Assembly (NCBI GenBank): GCA_013397115.1 | Contig: VWZW01001240.1 | Span: 568,722 to 632,721 of the forward strand | Direction: 5' to 3' | Length of the DNA: 64,000 bases | Origin: Edolisoma coerulescens | Taxonomy: Eukaryota > Chordata > Aves > Passeriformes > Campephagidae | Shown here: positions 60,718 through 64,000 of the stretch, one piece after another | How positions within the stretch are numbered: position 1 is the first letter of the stretch | Layout: the number at the start of each line of letters is the position of its first letter | Program-made: the position numbers and the translations under genes | The notes under the pieces: generated by a model | Told to the model about the DNA's origin: nothing | Database searches by the model: none | The model's input: the letters and a program-made list of their open reading frames with translations, nothing else

Positions 60718-62439
60718 TATTATTTAATATGTAGACTTCAGTATCTTTGCTTTTGGACAGAATTAATATTAAAACCTTTGAGCAGATATTTTAGAAATAC
60801 TCATCTGAAAAGTCACAGGAACTTTTTTAGCTTGCAATATTTTTGCAAGTTCTCTTCTGGTGATGATACTCTGGCAGCAGATCACCACCTTCTCTTTGCA
60901 TAATCCAAAGGACACACTCCAGAGCTACAGAAAATCCCACACTGCTTGGAGGGGGGGAGCCCATGACCATGCAGGATGGAGGGCAGGAAAGGTACAAAGA
61001 CAACCTAAAGTAACCCAAACACTCCCAATTTTCAGAGACAAAAAGTAATTTCGTATGATTTCAGTTCAATCAGTTTGTTCATGCCTTAGGAAACAATGAG
61101 ATCAATGGAAATGAAAGCAATTTCCAGCAGATATGAATAAAACACGTGGCTCTGCTGAGAAAAACTTGTATGTTATTCCAGAAGCACAGTCAAAGACTTG
61201 TGGATTAAATACTGTGAGAATGGATCACGCATGGACTTGCTTCATCTGAATTTACCAGACTAGGAATTTGCAGGTTTCTCATTCCTCCTTCAGGAGGGAG
61301 TTGATTGGGGAATCAGCTGCACAGTCACATGCTTTGTGGAGAACTTGCAAAATAATTTTATTTATTTAGACACATTTTGAAGTTGCAATCAGAACTTCTT
61401 TCACAGGTCTGTTGCTACATTTCTCTCCTTTCTTTAGGTCTTTTTTTCTTTAAACCATTCTCCAAGCAAAAGTTTAAAAAAAAAAAAAATCATGTTCTCA
61501 GCATGTTTCAGGGTTTTCCTGTGCACAGACTGCATGGTACAAAGGCACACTAGCTCTCTCCATTCATCCTGACCCATAATCATTATTAAACTTAATTGCA
61601 GAAGACACTGTCTTCACAGCTTTATTTCTCATATGACATCTTGTGAATTGCTTTTAAGAAAAGCCATTTACACAACTTCTATATATATGTAAACTAGTAC
61701 TCTAATGTCACATTCTTGTTTGCACATACCCTTGTATTCATGTCAGCTAGTCCTAATGCAAAAGCAAGTGGCCCTTCATGTATTTCAGTTAGGAAACAGT
61801 AGCATGGATTTTCATAAAACAAAAGTTTGACTGATACTATGCAAAATCTGTTCCACTGAAAAATTGGCATCTCGCCCATCATCTTCCACAAAGTTCAGTA
61901 TCTTTGTCGGTGCTCATCTACTTGACTTTTTAATTGTCTGTGTTCACTGGCTGTATCAAATGGAGTTTTCTTTTTGCTTTTGCTCACTGCATATTACATC
62001 TTTTAATCGGTATATATAATTACTTACCACAATCTGCCATGCCAGATTTTCTAAGCATTAGTCTAATTAACTTAAGCTTGATAATTATGTTTCAGATATC
62101 ATAACAGTATGCACAGAACTTGCAGATTATGCTGTTGGCTTAGCTGTTTCTGATAACACTTTTCTCCTATTCTTATTTTTCCTTTTGCTTTTTCTCTTTC
62201 TGTACGGGGTGGGAGCACAAGCAGAAAGAGGGACTGGTTTTCTCTTAAAATGACTCCAATGTTTTCCAAAAGCAAAAGCTGGCTGTTTTAAATAAGAAGC
62301 CATCAAAAGTAAGTCAACACAAATGAGAATAGATCCATAATGCAAGAATTTCCTCTTTTTATAAGAATAAAAGATAAATATGTCACTGAAGAAAGAAACT
62401 TGAGCTTCTGATAGCGGAAATTGTAGAGGATTCTAGCAC
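60718..62439. other. AT-rich unique sequence
   Basis: No gene or repeat recognised. A poly-A tract lies at 61476-61489. Frames are short. Confidence 0.6.
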
Positions 62440-62600
62440 AAACGTACAGCATTTATGGGCCAATTATGAAAGTGCTCAGACTTTCCACAGGTCTCCAGCC
62501 TGAGCCATTCTAATTATCCGCCTGTTGGCGACAGCCTGTCGCCAGGGAGGCAATAAATAAGAGATAACATGCATGGGACCTGGCACACGCACCTCTCCAG
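62440..62600. promoter_or_regulatory. Candidate conserved block with GC palindrome
   Basis: The block contains GGGCCAATTATGAAAG near 62458, a TCTAATTATCCG homeodomain-type site near 62510 and the perfect palindrome at 62526-62544. CpGs are preserved within otherwise AT-rich, CpG-poor sequence. The combination suggests selection; conservation is not tested. Confidence 0.35.
62526..62544. repeat. Perfect GC-rich palindrome (9-bp arms)
   Basis: TGGCGACAG-C-CTGTCGCCA, arms exact, one central base, with two CpGs. TGGCGACA resembles neither a CR1 nor an LTR word. It may be a dimeric factor site. Confidence 0.8.
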
Positions 62601-64000
62601 CACAGAGAGATCATCCTTCACAGAGTGATGCAGCCCATCTGGGCAAATGAAATATGCAAGTCTGAGACCCCAGGTAAGAGCAAATAGATGCAGAGGACAC
62701 TTATGCCACAGCCAGAAATAAAGGAAAGAAAAAAGAAAATCTGTGACAGGCTATGGGTTTGTATTTGGCTTTCTGGTGTAAATCAGCATTTCTCTTCATT
62801 CCTGATAACTCACCTTGGTATTCTGCTTTTACTTGGAGAATACATCCTGCAGTATTTGATTTGTTTACTCCTGGACGAGGGCATGGACATTGTGTCCCAC
62901 CACACTGAATGGCCTCTGCCCAGTGGGACAGAGCCAGGAAGTTCAGACCTCCTCTCCCTGCTTCCAGAGAGCATGGATCTCTCCTGTTGACTGGAGTGCA
63001 ACAAGTCCTGTTAGGTCCCAAAGGCACCCAGACCACAGTCTGGGTACTTAGGCTGCAAATCCACACATGTCTATGCCAAAAGACTATTTGTTGGAATTTT
63101 GGGTGCAGCAGTGCATAAGTGCTGTCAAGCCCACACAGAGAACCACACCAAAGGCATTGCATTTACTCTGGAGTCATTGGTGAGGATTTAATCAACTATG
63201 AAACACTGAAATACTGCTCAGCTGCTCCTGTATTTTAACAGACTTCATGGATAGAGACAGGGATAAGCAGCTCTTGCTGAAGTTCCCCTCATTCAAGCCC
63301 TTATTTTCAGATGACTGAAGGGCTGTCACCCTTGACAGCAAATATTATCAGCAGTCAAGGAAGTAATCAGGGTGGCAAGTACATAAGTAAGCATAGCATA
63401 AATCTGAATATTGGTAATTAGCATTTGATTCAATCAGATTAAAAGTGTTAGACCACTGTAGCAGTGACTCCTTACAGAAAACTATTTAACATTCCAATTA
63501 TCTTTAATGAATTAACCTCAAAGCATGGCTGAGGTGCAACACCCTAAGAATCCCTTTGCTCATCTACAGTCCACTTGCAACTAATTTCACTTCACAAGCC
63601 CACCTCAATTAACATTTTTCTGTATTTCACACATCAGTAACTGCAGTACTGAAATATGCACTCCTTTCCCAAATTTAATAGCTGAGATACTTTCATATTT
63701 TTTTATTCTACGAATGAAGGAAAATCATTTCCTGCCACTATCTCAAACCAATTAAAATTCTTTTAATATTGGCTTTACATCTCTTCAATACATATATGAA
63801 CCAAAAAGTCCTACATTTTTCACATAATAATTACTTGGAATTGATCTGCTATGCAGCACTCCAAAGACAAAGGGATTTACAATTAGCAAATTTTAAAGTT
63901 TAGTTTACATTTTTCATCTCTAGAGTTTTAAAAGAATGCTTTTTGGTTGAAGATTTTATATTAGGAAAGAAAACTCAATCAGTACAACTAAATTATTTTA
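62601..64000. other. Unique non-coding sequence to the right edge
   Basis: Nothing recognisable as a gene or repeat. A 153-codon minus-strand frame (62701-63162) overlaps plus-strand frames and has no domain. The last 700 bp are AT-rich with TTAAT cores. Confidence 0.55.

Overview
The window looks like avian nuclear DNA, most likely from a songbird or close relative. The evidence is the repeat content: 5'-truncated CR1 LINE copies of young and ancient subfamilies, plus two endogenous-retrovirus LTRs of types I recognise from bird genomes. I see no mammalian-type SINEs or L1. CpG is sparse and base composition drifts from moderately GC-rich on the left to AT-rich on the right. Subfamily and species are inference, because no database search was possible.

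No protein-coding gene, exon, tRNA, rRNA or other structural RNA gene could be supported. The open frames are short (up to about 190 codons), overlap on both strands, have no recognisable domain and mostly lie in moderately GC-rich sequence where stop codons are rarer. The only protein-like signals are decayed CR1 reverse-transcriptase fragments. The window is therefore either an intergenic desert or the inside of a very large intron.

Layout. 1-784: 3' part of a plus-strand ERV LTR, holding a 40-bp minisatellite, a 46-bp degenerate tandem array, a G-quadruplex motif and an AATAAA signal. 785-13150: unique sequence with small hairpins and short tandem duplications; a candidate regulatory block lies at 11150-11430. 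13150-13400: ancient CR1 fragment. 13918-14038: striking 30-bp-stem foldback. 15560-16260: X-box and SOX-OCT composite motifs in AT-rich sequence. 18740-20160: long conserved-looking block. 21635-21805: CR1 fragment. 24481-25080: solo LTR (minus). 26480-26930: homeodomain-core-rich block. 29110-29780: largest CR1 copy (minus). 31435-31830: AT/TA island. 33540-33800: ancient CR1 (plus). 41137-41170: nested palindromes. 52553-53000: CR1 3' end (plus). 58446-58465: 20-bp POU-type palindrome. 60704-60717: second SOX-OCT composite. 62440-62600: regulatory-looking block with a GC palindrome.

The most interesting picture is regulatory rather than coding: a repeat-poor region carrying scattered, strongly structured transcription-factor-like motifs, as expected of enhancer landscapes around developmental genes. 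Conservation cannot be measured here, so every regulatory call is a hypothesis.
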